64,000 nt of DNA from Streptomyces griseus. Its GTDB lineage: Bacteria; Actinomycetota; Actinomycetes; Streptomycetales; Streptomycetaceae. Numbering within the stretch: the first letter of the stretch is position 1; each line of letters starts with the position of its first letter. The notes beneath the pieces were generated by a model, which saw only the letters and a list, made by a program, of their open reading frames with translations, did no database searches and had not been told where the DNA came from. Positions 15,013 through 24,137 of the stretch are shown in pieces. The translations under genes and the position numbers were made by a program. The stretch spans positions 513,954 to 577,953 of the forward strand of contig NZ_MDKB01000003.1 in assembly GCF_001715295.1 (NCBI RefSeq), written 5' to 3'.

Positions 15013-16374
15013 TTACAGCACCGGCAGCAGGTTCTTCAGCTCGAAGGCCGTGACCTCGCTGCGGTACTCCTCCCACTCCTGCTTCTTGTTGCGCAGGAAG
15101 AAGTCGAAGACGTGCTCGCCCAGCGTCTCGGCGACCAGTTCACTCTTCTCCATCAGGGAGATGGCCTCGCCGAGGTTCTGCGGCAGCGGCTCGATACCCA
15201 TCGCACGGCGTTCCGCGTCGGAGAGCGCCCAGACGTCGTCGTCGGCGCCGGCCGGGAGTTCGTAGCCCTCCTCGATGCCCTTGAGGCCCGCGGCCAGGAG
15301 TACCGCGTAGGTCAGGTAGGGGTTGGCGCCGGAGTCGATGGAGCGGACCTCGACGCGGGCCGAGCCCGTCTTGCCGGGCTTGTACATCGGGACGCGGATC
15401 AGCGCGGAGCGGTTGTTGTGGCCCCAGCAGATGTACGAGGGGGCCTCGCCGCCGGCGCCGGCCGAGCGGCTGGAGCCGCCCCAGATGCGCTTGTAGGAGT
15501 TGACCCACTGGTTGGTCACGGCCGAGATCTCCGCCGCGTGCGTCAGCAGGCCGGCGATGAAGGAGCGGCCGACCTTGGAGAGCTGGTACTCGGCTCCCGA
15601 CTCGTAGAACGCGTTGCGGTCGCCCTCGAAGAGGGAGAGGTGGGTGTGCATGCCCGAACCCGGGTACTCCGAGAACGGCTTCGGCATGAAGGTGGCCTGG
15701 ACGCCCTGCTCCAGCGCGACCTGCTTCATGACGAGGCGGAAGGTCATGATGTTGTCGGCGGTGGAGAGCGCGTCCGCGTAGCGGAGGTCGATCTCCTGCT
15801 GGCCGGGGGCGCCCTCGTGGTGGCTGAACTCGACCGAGATGCCCATGGATTCGAGCATGGTGATCGCCTGGCGGCGGAAGTCCATGCCGACGTTCTGCGG
15901 GGTGTGGTCGAAGTAGCCCGAGCTGTCGGCGGGGGTGGGGCGGCTGCCGTCGACGGGCTTGTTCTTGAGCAGGAAGAACTCGATCTCCGGGTGGGTGTAG
16001 AAGGTGAAACCCAGGTCGGAGGTCTTGGCGAGGATCCGCTTGAGCACGAAGCGGGGGTCCGCGAAGGAGGGCGAGCCGTCCGGCATGAGGATGTCGCAGA
16101 ACATCCGTGCGGTGCCGGGGGCCTCCGCGCGCCAGGGCAGGATCTGGAACGTGCCCGGGTCGGGCTTGGCGATCATGTCCGATTCGTACACGCGGGCGAA
16201 GCCCTCGATGGCAGAGCCGTCGAAGCCGATGCCCTCGTCGAAAGCCTGCTCGAGTTCGGCCGGGGCCACGGCGACGGACTTGAGGTACCCGAGAACATCG
16301 GTGAACCACAGCCGTACGAAGCGGATGTCGCGCTCCTCAAGCGTCCTGAGGACGAATTCCTGCTGCTTGTCCAT
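15013..16374 (-). CDS. glnA: Type I glutamine synthetase family protein (GlnA2-like)
   Basis: A 453-residue GS-I fold enzyme. FDGSAIEGFARVYESDM is the N-terminal beta-grasp latch. EIEFFLL and the metal and ATP regions (SHHEGAPGQQEIDLRYADA, GSGMHTHLSLF, GHNNRSALIRVP, ARVEVRSIDSGANPYL) are present. Active GS-I enzymes ligate glutamate to ammonium or, in streptomycete paralogues, to polyamines. Proximity to nadE matches the GlnA2 locus of S. coelicolor, a paralogue linked to gamma-glutamylpolyamine synthesis, so ordinary nitrogen assimilation is not certain. The start at 16374 follows aagga. The final codons and terminator now come from the integrated element. Confidence 0.9.
   Translation of the reverse strand: MDKQQEFVLRTLEERDIRFVRLWFTDVLGYLKSVAVAPAELEQAFDEGIGFDGSAIEGFARVYESDMIAKPDPGTFQILPWRAEAPGTARMFCDILMPDGSPSFADPRFVLKRILAKTSDLGFTFYTHPEIEFFLLKNKPVDGSRPTPADSSGYFDHTPQNVGMDFRRQAITMLESMGISVEFSHHEGAPGQQEIDLRYADALSTADNIMTFRLVMKQVALEQGVQATFMPKPFSEYPGSGMHTHLSLFEGDRNAFYESGAEYQLSKVGRSFIAGLLTHAAEISAVTNQWVNSYKRIWGGSSRSAGAGGEAPSYICWGHNNRSALIRVPMYKPGKTGSARVEVRSIDSGANPYLTYAVLLAAGLKGIEEGYELPAGADDDVWALSDAERRAMGIEPLPQNLGEAISLMEKSELVAETLGEHVFDFFLRNKKQEWEEYRSEVTAFELKNLLPVL
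15029..15100. repeat. attR core within the glutamine synthetase gene
   Basis: Identical over 72 bp to 1709-1780. The first difference to the left (15028) changes a CTC leucine codon to CTG and is silent, so the encoded C-terminus is intact after integration. Confidence 0.9.
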
Positions 16375-16625
16375 AGCCACATCCTTGCAGTTCAGACGGT
16401 CCGTGCACCACCGCCCGGGGTAGGGGGGACACTCCAGTATCACGACCCGGGATTTCCCCCAGATTACGCACTCGGTGTGAGAGAGAGCACTCGGCCACCC
16501 ACTACGATCGGCGCCCGTGGTGTGCATGGGCCGCCAGGGGTTCCCCACAGCCGCGCGTCCACCCGTTCTCCGTCCGTTTTCCCCGTCCCTTCCCATCCCA
16601 TCCCATGGCCAGAAGGACCGACGAC

Positions 16626-17321
16626 ATGAGCTTCGACCCCAGGACCCTCCAGGAGCACCCGCGCGACGACGACCGCGCACGCGACCGCCGCAACCGCGTC
16701 GTCGCCATAGGCCTGAGTGCTGTCGTGGTCGCCGGCCTGCTGGGTTTCGGCTCCTACACGCTGCTGGAGAAGTCGGAGGCGAAGGAGAGGAGCGGAGGGA
16801 GCCGCGCCGAGGACCGGACCCAGGACGGCAAGCAGGCCGAGCCGGAGGGGCCGGGGAAGGAGCAGCCGGCCGCCGGTGCGATCCCGGGCGAGAAGAGCTG
16901 GGACGCGAAGAAGCTGACCCGCAACCACGTCACGACCGACGTGGCGTACCCGATGGAGCCGCCGGTCGGCGGAGACCACGCTCCGGCCTGGCTGAACTGC
17001 GACGGCGTCGTATACGGCAAGGCTGTCCCGAACGTCAACGCCGTCCACGCGCTGGAACACGGCGCGGTCTGGGTGACCTACAACGACGAGGCCCCCGAGG
17101 CCGATGTCGTGAAGCTCGCCTCCCGGGTCGGGAGCACCCCGTACACCCTGATGAGCCCGTACAGGGGTCAGGCCGGGACGATCATGCTGACCGCCTGGGG
17201 CAAGCAGCTCTCGGTGGACACCGCGGACGACCGGCGGGTGGCGCAGTTCCTCGCGCAGTACGTCCAGGGCGCGCAGACCCCCGAGCCGGGCGCGCCGTGC
17301 ACGGGCGGGGTCGACGGGTGA
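16626..17321 (+). CDS. DUF3105 membrane-anchored protein
   Basis: A 231-residue protein with a charged N-terminus, one membrane segment (VVAIGLSAVVVAGLLGFGSYTLL, here split for brevity) and an extracytoplasmic domain with the DUF3105 blocks YPMEPPVGGDHAPAW, NAVHALEHGAVWVTY and SPYRGQAGTIMLTAWG. The ATG at 16626 follows agaagga. Its stop overlaps the next gene in a GTGA junction, so the two form an operon. The gene is divergent from the glutamine synthetase gene. Biochemical function is unknown. Confidence 0.85.
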   Translation: MSFDPRTLQEHPRDDDRARDRRNRVVAIGLSAVVVAGLLGFGSYTLLEKSEAKERSGGSRAEDRTQDGKQAEPEGPGKEQPAAGAIPGEKSWDAKKLTRNHVTTDVAYPMEPPVGGDHAPAWLNCDGVVYGKAVPNVNAVHALEHGAVWVTYNDEAPEADVVKLASRVGSTPYTLMSPYRGQAGTIMLTAWGKQLSVDTADDRRVAQFLAQYVQGAQTPEPGAPCTGGVDG

Positions 17322-18088
17322 GCCCGGCGGGCAACCGGCGTGCACGGCGGGTGGCCGGCTCCGTCGTCGCGCTCGCGCTGCTTCTCGCGGGCGCCGCGAC
17401 GGTCGCCTCCGCACGGGGCGACCGGGGCGCCCCTGCGGACCGCACGCCCACGGCGGATTCGGCGGACGCGGGGTTCGCCCGGGACATGGCCGTCCACCAT
17501 CAGCAGGCCGTGGAGATGTCCTTCGTCGTGCGGGACCGTACGCGGGACGAGGACGTACGGCGCCTCGCGTACGACATCGCCAACACGCAGGCCAACCAGC
17601 GGGGGATGCTCCTGGGCTGGCTGGACCTGTGGGAGCTGCCGAAGACGGCACCGGCAGGGCAGGGGCCCATGGCGTGGATGTCCGGCGGCCACCCCGGCCA
17701 CCCGGCCGGGCCGGGCACGGGCCACGGATCGGAGCACACCTCGGAGCACCGTCCCGGGCACAGCCCCGGCCACGGATCCGGAGAGGGACCGGACCATGAG
17801 GCGGGGGCGGGGGCCGGCCCCCAGGACGGCGCCCTGATGCCGGGTATGGCCACCCGGACGGAGCTGAGGCGGCTCGGGGAGGCCGACGGCGAGAAGGCCG
17901 AGATCCTCTTCCTCCAGCTGATGACCGTCCACCACGAGGGCGGCGTCGCCATGGCCGAGGGCTGCGCCGAGCGGTGCGTCGTACCGGCGGCGAAGCGGCT
18001 CGCCCAGGGGATGGTCGAGGCGCAGCGCGCCGAGCTGGACCTGATGGCGGACATGCTCGCCGCGCGGGGCGCCGTCACCCGTCCGTGA
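17318..18088 (+). CDS. DUF305 secreted/membrane protein
   Basis: A 256-residue protein with an N-terminal signal or anchor (VAGSVVALALLLAGAATVA) and the two halves of a DUF305 ferritin-like domain marked by MAVHHQQAVEMS and MTVHHEGGVAMAE. A Gly/His-rich linker with repeated PGH and GHGS lies between them. The histidines suggest metal, possibly copper, binding. It is translationally coupled to the DUF3105 gene, and a copper-type oxidase is encoded nearby, so a role in envelope metal handling is plausible. Confidence 0.85.
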   Translation: MSPAGNRRARRVAGSVVALALLLAGAATVASARGDRGAPADRTPTADSADAGFARDMAVHHQQAVEMSFVVRDRTRDEDVRRLAYDIANTQANQRGMLLGWLDLWELPKTAPAGQGPMAWMSGGHPGHPAGPGTGHGSEHTSEHRPGHSPGHGSGEGPDHEAGAGAGPQDGALMPGMATRTELRRLGEADGEKAEILFLQLMTVHHEGGVAMAEGCAERCVVPAAKRLAQGMVEAQRAELDLMADMLAARGAVTRP

Positions 18089-18247
18089 ACACCCTGCCTG
18101 TTCCGCGTTCACCTGTGCGGGTGATTGCGGCTCCGGCGTACGCCGGTCCGGGCCTCCCGGGCCAGCGGTGGCGTGCGCCGGACGGGCACACCACAATGAA
18201 TGTGGCTCGGGGGCGTACGGCATGTCATCGGCACCCAGGAGGAACCC

Positions 18248-18673
18248 ATGACCACCGCCAAGGACATCATGCACACCGGGGCCCACTGGATCCCGGCCCA
18301 CGAGACGCTCGACCGCGCCGCGCAGATGATGCGCGACCACAAGGTGGGCGCCCTGCCCGTCTCCGGCAACGGGGAGCAGGACAAGATGGTCGGCATCATC
18401 ACCGACCGGGACATCGTGATCAAGTGCGTGGCGGCGGGGCACGACCCGTCCCAGGTGACCGCGGGCTCGATCTGCGACGGCACACCGCGCTGGATCGACT
18501 CGACCGCCGATGTGGACACGGTGCTGGACGAGATGCAGAGCCACAAGATCCGCAGGCTCCCGGTGATCGAGAACAAGAAGCTCATCGGCATGATCAGCGA
18601 GGCCGACCTGGCCAGGCACCTCTCCGACGAACAGGTCGCCGGCTGGGCGGAGAGGGTCTACGCCCACTCCTGA
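18248..18673 (+). CDS. CBS-domain pair protein
   Basis: A 141-residue protein consisting of two CBS motifs: MTTAKDIMHTGAHWIPAHETL...KMVGIITDRDIV and DTVLDEMQSHKIRRLPVIENKKLIGMISEADL. CBS pairs bind adenosyl ligands. Stand-alone versions of this kind are common and often stress-linked in actinobacteria. The start follows aggaggaa. It is a single gene with a terminator downstream. Confidence 0.88.
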   Translation: MTTAKDIMHTGAHWIPAHETLDRAAQMMRDHKVGALPVSGNGEQDKMVGIITDRDIVIKCVAAGHDPSQVTAGSICDGTPRWIDSTADVDTVLDEMQSHKIRRLPVIENKKLIGMISEADLARHLSDEQVAGWAERVYAHS

Positions 18674-18731
18674 CGGCGCTCCGCGGCCCCGCTCCGCAGA
18701 CCGGACCCCGCACCCACCCACCACCGAAGGT

Positions 18732-18765
18732 CCGGCACCCCGCGCAGAGCCGCGAGGGGTGCCGG
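18732..18765 (+). terminator. Terminator after the CBS-domain gene
   Basis: ccggcacccc paired with ggggtgccgg around a G+C-rich loop, 60 bp after the stop codon. Confidence 0.6.
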
Positions 18766-18849
18766 GCCTTCGCGTGTCCGGCCTTCGCATGCCGGCCCGG
18801 CGTTGTGTCGGGGCCGCTCCCCGTAGCAGACGCGAGTACGGTGCGCAAT

Positions 18850-20445
18850 ATGTCTGAAATGCCCAATCGTCGCGCCGTACTCGGCGCCGGTATCGCCCTG
18901 GCGGGAACAACAGCGCTCGCCTCCCGTGTCCACGCCGCCACCCCGGCCTCCGCCCCGGCGCACACGCCCTCGGCCGCGCGCGCCGCCGACCGGTACGTCG
19001 CCCCCGACGGTCCGGAGGTCCTGGAGGCGGAGGCCCGGCGGGGTGCGGGACCGCTCCGGAAGGTCTCGCTGACCGCCACCGCCTCCCGCCTCGAACTCGG
19101 CGGCGGCCTCACCGTCCCCACCTGGTCCTACGGGGACCGGCTGCCCGGGCGGGCGGTCCGCGTCACGGCGGGCGACACGCTCGCACTCACCCTCGCCAAC
19201 CACCTGCCGCAGTCGACCACGGTGCACTGGCACGGCCTCTCCGTGCGCAACGACATGGACGGGGTGCCCGGGCTGACCCAGCGGCCGATCGAACCGGGCG
19301 CGGAGTTCGCGTACAGGTTCGCCGTCACCTACCCGGGGACGTACTGGTTCCACCCGCACTCGGGCGTCCAGCTGGACCGGGGGCTGTACGCGCCGCTGAT
19401 CGTGGACGATCCGAGGGAACCGCTCGCGTACGACAAGGAGTGGGTGGTCGTCCTGGACGACTGGCTCGACGGCATCGGCGGCTCCACCCCCGACGCGGTG
19501 CTGGACGAACTCACCCGCGGCCGGGGCGGAAGCCACGGGACGGCGCCGGAGCACGGCGCGGCGGCGGAGCCCGGCACGGCCGACTCCGGGAGCGACGCGC
19601 CTTCGCACCTGCTGGCGAACGCGGACAGCGAGCTGCTCGGCGGCCACGCCGGCGATGTCGCCTACCCGCACTACCTGATCAACGGCCGCCGGGCGAGCGC
19701 CCCTTCGGTTTTCGAGGCCCGGCCCGGCGACCGCATCCGGCTGCGCGTCATCAACGCCGGCGGGGACACCCCCTTCCGGCTGGCCCTGGGCGGCCACCGG
19801 ATGACCGTGACGCACTCGGACGGCTTCCCCGTACGGCACACCGAGACCGGCGCCCTGCTGCTGGGCATGGGCGAGCGGTACGACGTGCTCGTGACGGCCG
19901 GGGACGGGGTCTTCCCGCTGACCGCGCTCGCCGAGGGCAAGGGCGCCTCGGCGCTGGCCGTGCTGCGGACGGCGCCGGGAGCGCTGCCGCCCGCCACCGT
20001 GCGCCCCGGGGAGCTGGACGGCCCGGTGCTCACGGCCGGCCGGCTGACCCCGGACGAGTCGGTGGCGCTGCCGGCGCGCGAGCCGGACCGGACGGTGCGG
20101 CTCTCGCTCACGGGCTCCATGGAGAGGTACGACTGGGCCTTCGACGGCAGGCCGTACGATCCGGCGGTGCGGCGGCCCGTCCGCGCCGGGGAACGGGTCC
20201 GGCTGGTCTTCGAGAACCGCACCTCCATGTGGCACCCCTTGCACCTGCACGGCCACACGTTCGCCCTGACCGGGGCGGACGGCAGGCGGTCCCCCGGCGC
20301 CCGGAAGGACACCGCGGCGATCCTGCCGAGGCGCTCGCTCACGGTCGACCTCGACGCGGACAACCCGGGGCTGTGGATGCTGCACTGCCACAACCTCTAC
20401 CACGCGGAGTCCGGGATGATGACGGTCCTCGGCTACCTGCGCTGA
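18850..20445 (+). CDS. Multicopper oxidase, Tat-exported
   Basis: A 531-residue oxidase with a twin-arginine signal (PNRRAVLGAG). Copper-ligand motifs are HWHG (near residue 125), WFHPHSG (near 167), HPLHLHGHTF (near 461) and HCHNLYHAESGM (near 512). The last contains the Cys flanked by His that joins the type 1 and trinuclear sites. The length and three cupredoxin-like parts fit a laccase/CotA-type enzyme rather than the shorter two-domain laccases. The start has no strong ribosome binding site; ATG 18859 is an alternative. Candidate roles are copper tolerance or phenol oxidation. Confidence 0.88.
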   Translation: MSEMPNRRAVLGAGIALAGTTALASRVHAATPASAPAHTPSAARAADRYVAPDGPEVLEAEARRGAGPLRKVSLTATASRLELGGGLTVPTWSYGDRLPGRAVRVTAGDTLALTLANHLPQSTTVHWHGLSVRNDMDGVPGLTQRPIEPGAEFAYRFAVTYPGTYWFHPHSGVQLDRGLYAPLIVDDPREPLAYDKEWVVVLDDWLDGIGGSTPDAVLDELTRGRGGSHGTAPEHGAAAEPGTADSGSDAPSHLLANADSELLGGHAGDVAYPHYLINGRRASAPSVFEARPGDRIRLRVINAGGDTPFRLALGGHRMTVTHSDGFPVRHTETGALLLGMGERYDVLVTAGDGVFPLTALAEGKGASALAVLRTAPGALPPATVRPGELDGPVLTAGRLTPDESVALPAREPDRTVRLSLTGSMERYDWAFDGRPYDPAVRRPVRAGERVRLVFENRTSMWHPLHLHGHTFALTGADGRRSPGARKDTAAILPRRSLTVDLDADNPGLWMLHCHNLYHAESGMMTVLGYLR

Positions 20446-20526
20446 CCCGCTCCCGGCGGCGCCCGTCCGGTGGTTCCGGCGGGCCCGCCAGGACATCGCG
20501 TCAGAAAGACGATTACACTCGGCGGC

Positions 20527-22281
20527 GTGCCCCAACTACGTCTCGCACTGAATCAGATCGACGCGACCGTCGGTGATCTCGCCGGCAACAGCGAGTCGAT
20601 CGTCCACTGGACCCGGCACGCCGCCGAGCAGGGCGCCCACCTGGTGGCGTTCCCCGAGATGGTGCTGACCGGCTACCCCGTCGAGGACCTGGCTCTGAGG
20701 TCGTCCTTCGTCGAGGCCTCGCGTCGGGCGCTGCGCGCGCTCGCTGCCCGCCTCGACGACGAGGGCTTCGGCGAACTGCCGGTCGTCGTCGGCTACCTCG
20801 ACCGGTCCGAGCACCCCGCCGAGCGCTACGGGCAGCCCGCGGGGTCCCCGCGCAACGCCGCGGCCGTGCTGCACCGCGGTGGGGTCGCGCTCAACTTCGC
20901 CAAGCACCACCTGCCCAACTACGGGGTCTTCGACGAGTTCCGGTACTTCGTGCCGGGCGACTCGATGCCCGTCGTCCGCGTGCACGGTGTCGATGTGGCG
21001 CTCGCGATCTGCGAGGACCTCTGGCAGGACGGCGGCCGCGTCCCGGCAGCGCGTGCCGCCGGGGCCGGGCTGCTGCTGTCGATCAACGCCTCCCCGTACG
21101 AGCGGGACAAGGACGACACCCGTCTCGAACTGGTGCGCAAGCGCGCCCAGGAGGCGGGCTGCACGACCGCCTACCTCGCGATGATCGGCGGCCAGGACGA
21201 GCTGGTCTTCGACGGGGACTCGATCGTGGTCGACCGGCACGGTGACGTCATCGCCCGCGCCCCGCAGTTCGCCGAGGGCAGTGTGGTCCTGGACCTGGAT
21301 CTGCCGGCCGCTCCGGCGAAGGCGCCGTCCGGGGTGGTGAACGACGGGCTGCGGATCGACCACGTGGTCCTGTCGGGCGAGCCCCTCCCGGCGTACGAGC
21401 CCGAGCTCGCCGGGGGGTACGCGGAGCGGCTCGACGACGACGAGGAGCTGTACTCCGCGCTGGTCGTGGGCCTGCGGGCGTACGCCGCGAAGAACGGTTT
21501 CAGCAGTGTCCTGGTCGGCCTCTCCGGCGGCATCGACTCCGCGCTCGTCGCCGCCATCGCCTGCGACGCGCTGGGCGCCCACCACGTGTACGGCGTCTCG
21601 ATGCCGTCGAAGTACTCCTCGGACCACTCCAAGGGCGACGCGGCCGAGCTGGCCCGGCGGACCGGCCTCCACTTCCGCACCGTGTCGATCGAGCCCATGT
21701 TCGACGCGTACATGGAGTCGCTGGGGCTGACGGGACTGGCGGAGGAGAACCTGCAGTCGCGGCTGCGCGGTACGACGCTGATGGCCATCTCCAACCAGGA
21801 GGGCCAGATCGTCCTCGCGCCGGGCAACAAGTCCGAGCTGGCGGTGGGCTACTCCACGCTCTACGGGGACTCGGTCGGGGCCTACGGGCCGATCAAGGAC
21901 GTGTACAAGACGTCGGTCTTCCGCCTCGCCAGGTGGCGCAACCGGGCCGCGGAGGAGCGGGGGCAGACCCCGCCGATCCCGGAGGCCTCCCTCACCAAGC
22001 CGCCCAGCGCCGAGCTGCGGCCCGGCCAGGTGGACACGGACTCGCTGCCGGACTACGACGTACTGGACCGGATCCTGGAGATGTACGTCGACCGGGACCA
22101 GGGCCGGGACGCCATCGTGGCGGCCGGTTTCGACGAGGCGCTGGTGACGAGGACGCTGCGGATGGTGGACACGGCGGAGTACAAGCGCCGGCAGTACCCG
22201 CCGGGGACGAAGATCTCCCCCAAGGGCTTCGGCAAGGACCGGCGGCTGCCGATCACGAACAGGTGGCGCGAGTCGGTCTGA
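20527..22281 (+). CDS. nadE: Glutamine-dependent NAD+ synthetase
   Basis: A 584-residue two-domain enzyme. The N-terminal nitrilase-type glutaminase has the triad Glu44 (FPEMVLTGYP), Lys126 (FAKHHLPNYG) and Cys162 (AICEDLW). The C-terminal NadE domain has the PP-loop GLSGGIDSA near residue 331 and LAPGNKSELAVGYSTLYGD. It amidates deamido-NAD to NAD using glutamine. I chose GTG 20527 because homology to the glutaminase domain begins there (PQLRLALNQIDATVGD). It is convergent with the next exporter gene, with a shared terminator. Confidence 0.95.
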   Translation: MPQLRLALNQIDATVGDLAGNSESIVHWTRHAAEQGAHLVAFPEMVLTGYPVEDLALRSSFVEASRRALRALAARLDDEGFGELPVVVGYLDRSEHPAERYGQPAGSPRNAAAVLHRGGVALNFAKHHLPNYGVFDEFRYFVPGDSMPVVRVHGVDVALAICEDLWQDGGRVPAARAAGAGLLLSINASPYERDKDDTRLELVRKRAQEAGCTTAYLAMIGGQDELVFDGDSIVVDRHGDVIARAPQFAEGSVVLDLDLPAAPAKAPSGVVNDGLRIDHVVLSGEPLPAYEPELAGGYAERLDDDEELYSALVVGLRAYAAKNGFSSVLVGLSGGIDSALVAAIACDALGAHHVYGVSMPSKYSSDHSKGDAAELARRTGLHFRTVSIEPMFDAYMESLGLTGLAEENLQSRLRGTTLMAISNQEGQIVLAPGNKSELAVGYSTLYGDSVGAYGPIKDVYKTSVFRLARWRNRAAEERGQTPPIPEASLTKPPSAELRPGQVDTDSLPDYDVLDRILEMYVDRDQGRDAIVAAGFDEALVTRTLRMVDTAEYKRRQYPPGTKISPKGFGKDRRLPITNRWRESV

Positions 22282-22291
22282 CCCGGCACGG

Positions 22292-22341
22292 ACGCGGGGC
22301 CCGTACACCAGTCGTCATCGGCTGCCGTACGGGCCCCGCGT
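22292..22341. terminator. Bidirectional terminator between nadE and the exporter
   Basis: A perfect 15-bp stem (acgcggggcccgtac/gtacgggccccgcgt) with a 20-base loop between convergent genes. Confidence 0.75.
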
Positions 22342-22386
22342 GGCGCAGGCGGAAGAGGGTTGCCCGCCCGTCCCGCGCCGCGTCCG

Positions 22387-23595
22387 TCAGTGCACGCCGG
22401 CCTTCCGCCCGTCCCGGACCGCCGGCCCGGCCGCAACGACGCGGGAGGTCCCGGGCGTCCGGTCCAGGACGCCGGCCGTGACCGCCACCGCGAGCCCGGC
22501 GACGGCCAGGACCGCACCGACCAGGGCCGGTGACGTCCAGCCCCAGCCCGCCGCGATCGCCACACCGCCGAGCCAGGCGCCGCCGGCGTTGGCGAGGTTG
22601 AAGGCGGAGTGGTTGGAGGCGGAGGCGAGCGTGGGGGCGTCCTTGGCCTTGCTCATCACCAGCATCTGCAGCGGGGTGGTCGTCATGAACCCGATCCCGC
22701 CCAGCAGGACGACCATCAGCAGCGCCGCCCACCGCACGTGGACGGTGAAGGGGAAGACGGTCAGCACGACGGCCAGGGCGGCCAGCGACCCGTACAGCGT
22801 GGGCCGCAGCGCGCGGTCCGTGAGCGGTCCGGCCGCCAGCGCGCCCAGCGTCATCCCGATGCCGAAGAGAGCCAGGACCAGGGTGACCGAGGACTCCCCG
22901 AAGCCCATCGCCTCGGTCGTCATGGACGAGAGGTACGAGTAGACGGCGAAGACACCCGCGAAGCCGAGGACGGCCGTGAGCAGTCCGAGCAGCACCTGCC
23001 GGTTGCCGAGCGCGCCCAGTTCACGGCGTACGTTCTGGTGCGCCTCGACGGGGATCTGCGGGACGAGACGGGCCAGCGCGGCCATGGCGGCCAGCCCGAT
23101 CACCGCGACCACCATGAACGTGGCGCGCCAGCCGAGGTGCTGCCCCAGCAGGGTCGCCGCCGGTACGCCGACGATGTTGGCGACGGTCAGACCGAGGAAC
23201 ATCGTCGCGACGGCCCGGGCCTGGCGTCCGTCGGGTACGAGGCGGGCGGCGACGACCGCCCCGACGCCGAAGAACGCCCCGTGCGGCAGCCCGGCCAGGA
23301 ACCGGCCCGCGAGGAGCCAGCCGAAGTCGGGGGCGAACGCCGAGGCGAGGTTGCCGACGGTGAACAGGGCCATCAGCAGCAGGAGCATCCGCTTGCGCGG
23401 GATCCTGGAGCCGAGACCGGTGAGCAGCGGGGCACCGAGGACGACACCGATGGCGTACGCCGAGACGAGGTGACCGGCGGTGGGTACGGACGTTCCCAGG
23501 TCGTCCGCGACGTTGGGCAGCAGGCCCATCATCACGAACTCGGTGGTGCCGATGCCGAAGGCGCTCACAGCGAGGGCGAGCAGGGCCAGGGGCAT
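22387..23595 (-). CDS. MFS transporter, DHA1 (AraJ/YdhP-like)
   Basis: A 402-residue protein with twelve predicted membrane segments. The N-terminal FGIGTTEFVMMGLLPNVA and the loop 2-3 motif TGLGSRIPRKRMLL are typical of DHA1 exporters. Such proteins export small molecules by proton antiport. No regulator is adjacent and the substrate is unknown. The ATG at 23595 follows gaaagagg. A second, related exporter lies upstream on the same strand. Confidence 0.85.
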   Translation of the reverse strand: MPLALLALAVSAFGIGTTEFVMMGLLPNVADDLGTSVPTAGHLVSAYAIGVVLGAPLLTGLGSRIPRKRMLLLLMALFTVGNLASAFAPDFGWLLAGRFLAGLPHGAFFGVGAVVAARLVPDGRQARAVATMFLGLTVANIVGVPAATLLGQHLGWRATFMVVAVIGLAAMAALARLVPQIPVEAHQNVRRELGALGNRQVLLGLLTAVLGFAGVFAVYSYLSSMTTEAMGFGESSVTLVLALFGIGMTLGALAAGPLTDRALRPTLYGSLAALAVVLTVFPFTVHVRWAALLMVVLLGGIGFMTTTPLQMLVMSKAKDAPTLASASNHSAFNLANAGGAWLGGVAIAAGWGWTSPALVGAVLAVAGLAVAVTAGVLDRTPGTSRVVAAGPAVRDGRKAGVH

Positions 23596-23977
23596 GGGTG
23601 TGAACCTCTTTCGGGGTGGGTGCTGCGGCCCGCAGGGGCGGGCCGCAGGAGTACGGGAGTGGGAGCGTCGGCTTCGTTGCCGGTCCGGCCGTGGGGCGCC
23701 GGGTTAAGTATCAGTACGGAACAAAGTGTCGCAGACGTTTTATGCCCGGAGGTGAACAGCCCGTTGCGACGGCACGGCGGAACGGTGCCGCCGGCGCCGC
23801 CCGGTGACGGCTGTGTTGCTGGTCGGAGCCGGGCGGGGGGCCGCGCGGGCCGGTGCGCGGGGCCACCGGCCACCGGCGCCCTGTGCAGAAGATCACGGGA
23901 AGGCCTCGCACCGAGGCCGTGCGCGGGAGGACCCGACGGCCTCGGTGCGGGCCGCAGGCCCGGCAGCCGCCGGGCTA
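23596..23977. other. Intergenic region upstream of the DHA1 exporter
   Basis: About 380 bp without a supported gene. It should contain the promoter of the minus-strand exporter. A MITE-like repeat begins immediately to the right. Confidence 0.4.
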
Positions 23978-24137
23978 AGGGCTGTCCCGCAATTGCCGGT
24001 GGATCGGCGTGCGACGTCGGATGCGGTGCATCGCACGGCGGAGGGACGTCCGCATACGGGATGTACGGGGACGTTCCGACAACGCTGCGAGGTGCCGTAG
24101 CTGTCGTCGCGCCCGCCGGGAAGTGCGGGACAGCCCT
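23978..24137. repeat. MITE-like intergenic repeat, copy 1
   Basis: A 160-bp unit that begins with agggctgtcccgc and ends with its imperfect reverse complement gcgggacagccct. It contains a block (gcatcgcacggcggagg, then cgtccgcatac...gtacggggacgttccgac) closely shared with copies at 57393-57554 and 40686-40860. Its right end supplies the last base of the stop codon of the adjacent minus-strand exporter. Confidence 0.7.

Larger units (their letters stand above)
1709..15100. mobile_element. Integrated actinomycete integrative and conjugative element (AICE), 13.3 kb
   Basis: The element is bounded by 72-bp perfect direct repeats (1709-1780 and 15029-15100) that lie in the 3' end of a glutamine synthetase gene. 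One unit from repeat to repeat is 13,320 bp. It has the usual AICE modules: tyrosine integrase and excisionase beside one end, a single FtsK-like translocase for double-stranded DNA transfer, a SpdB-like spread protein, a DnaB-N/DUF3987 replication protein, a GntR-type regulator, and cargo beside the opposite end. No type IV secretion genes are present, as expected for this class. No frameshift is visible in its core genes, so it may still be mobile. Confidence 0.9.
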
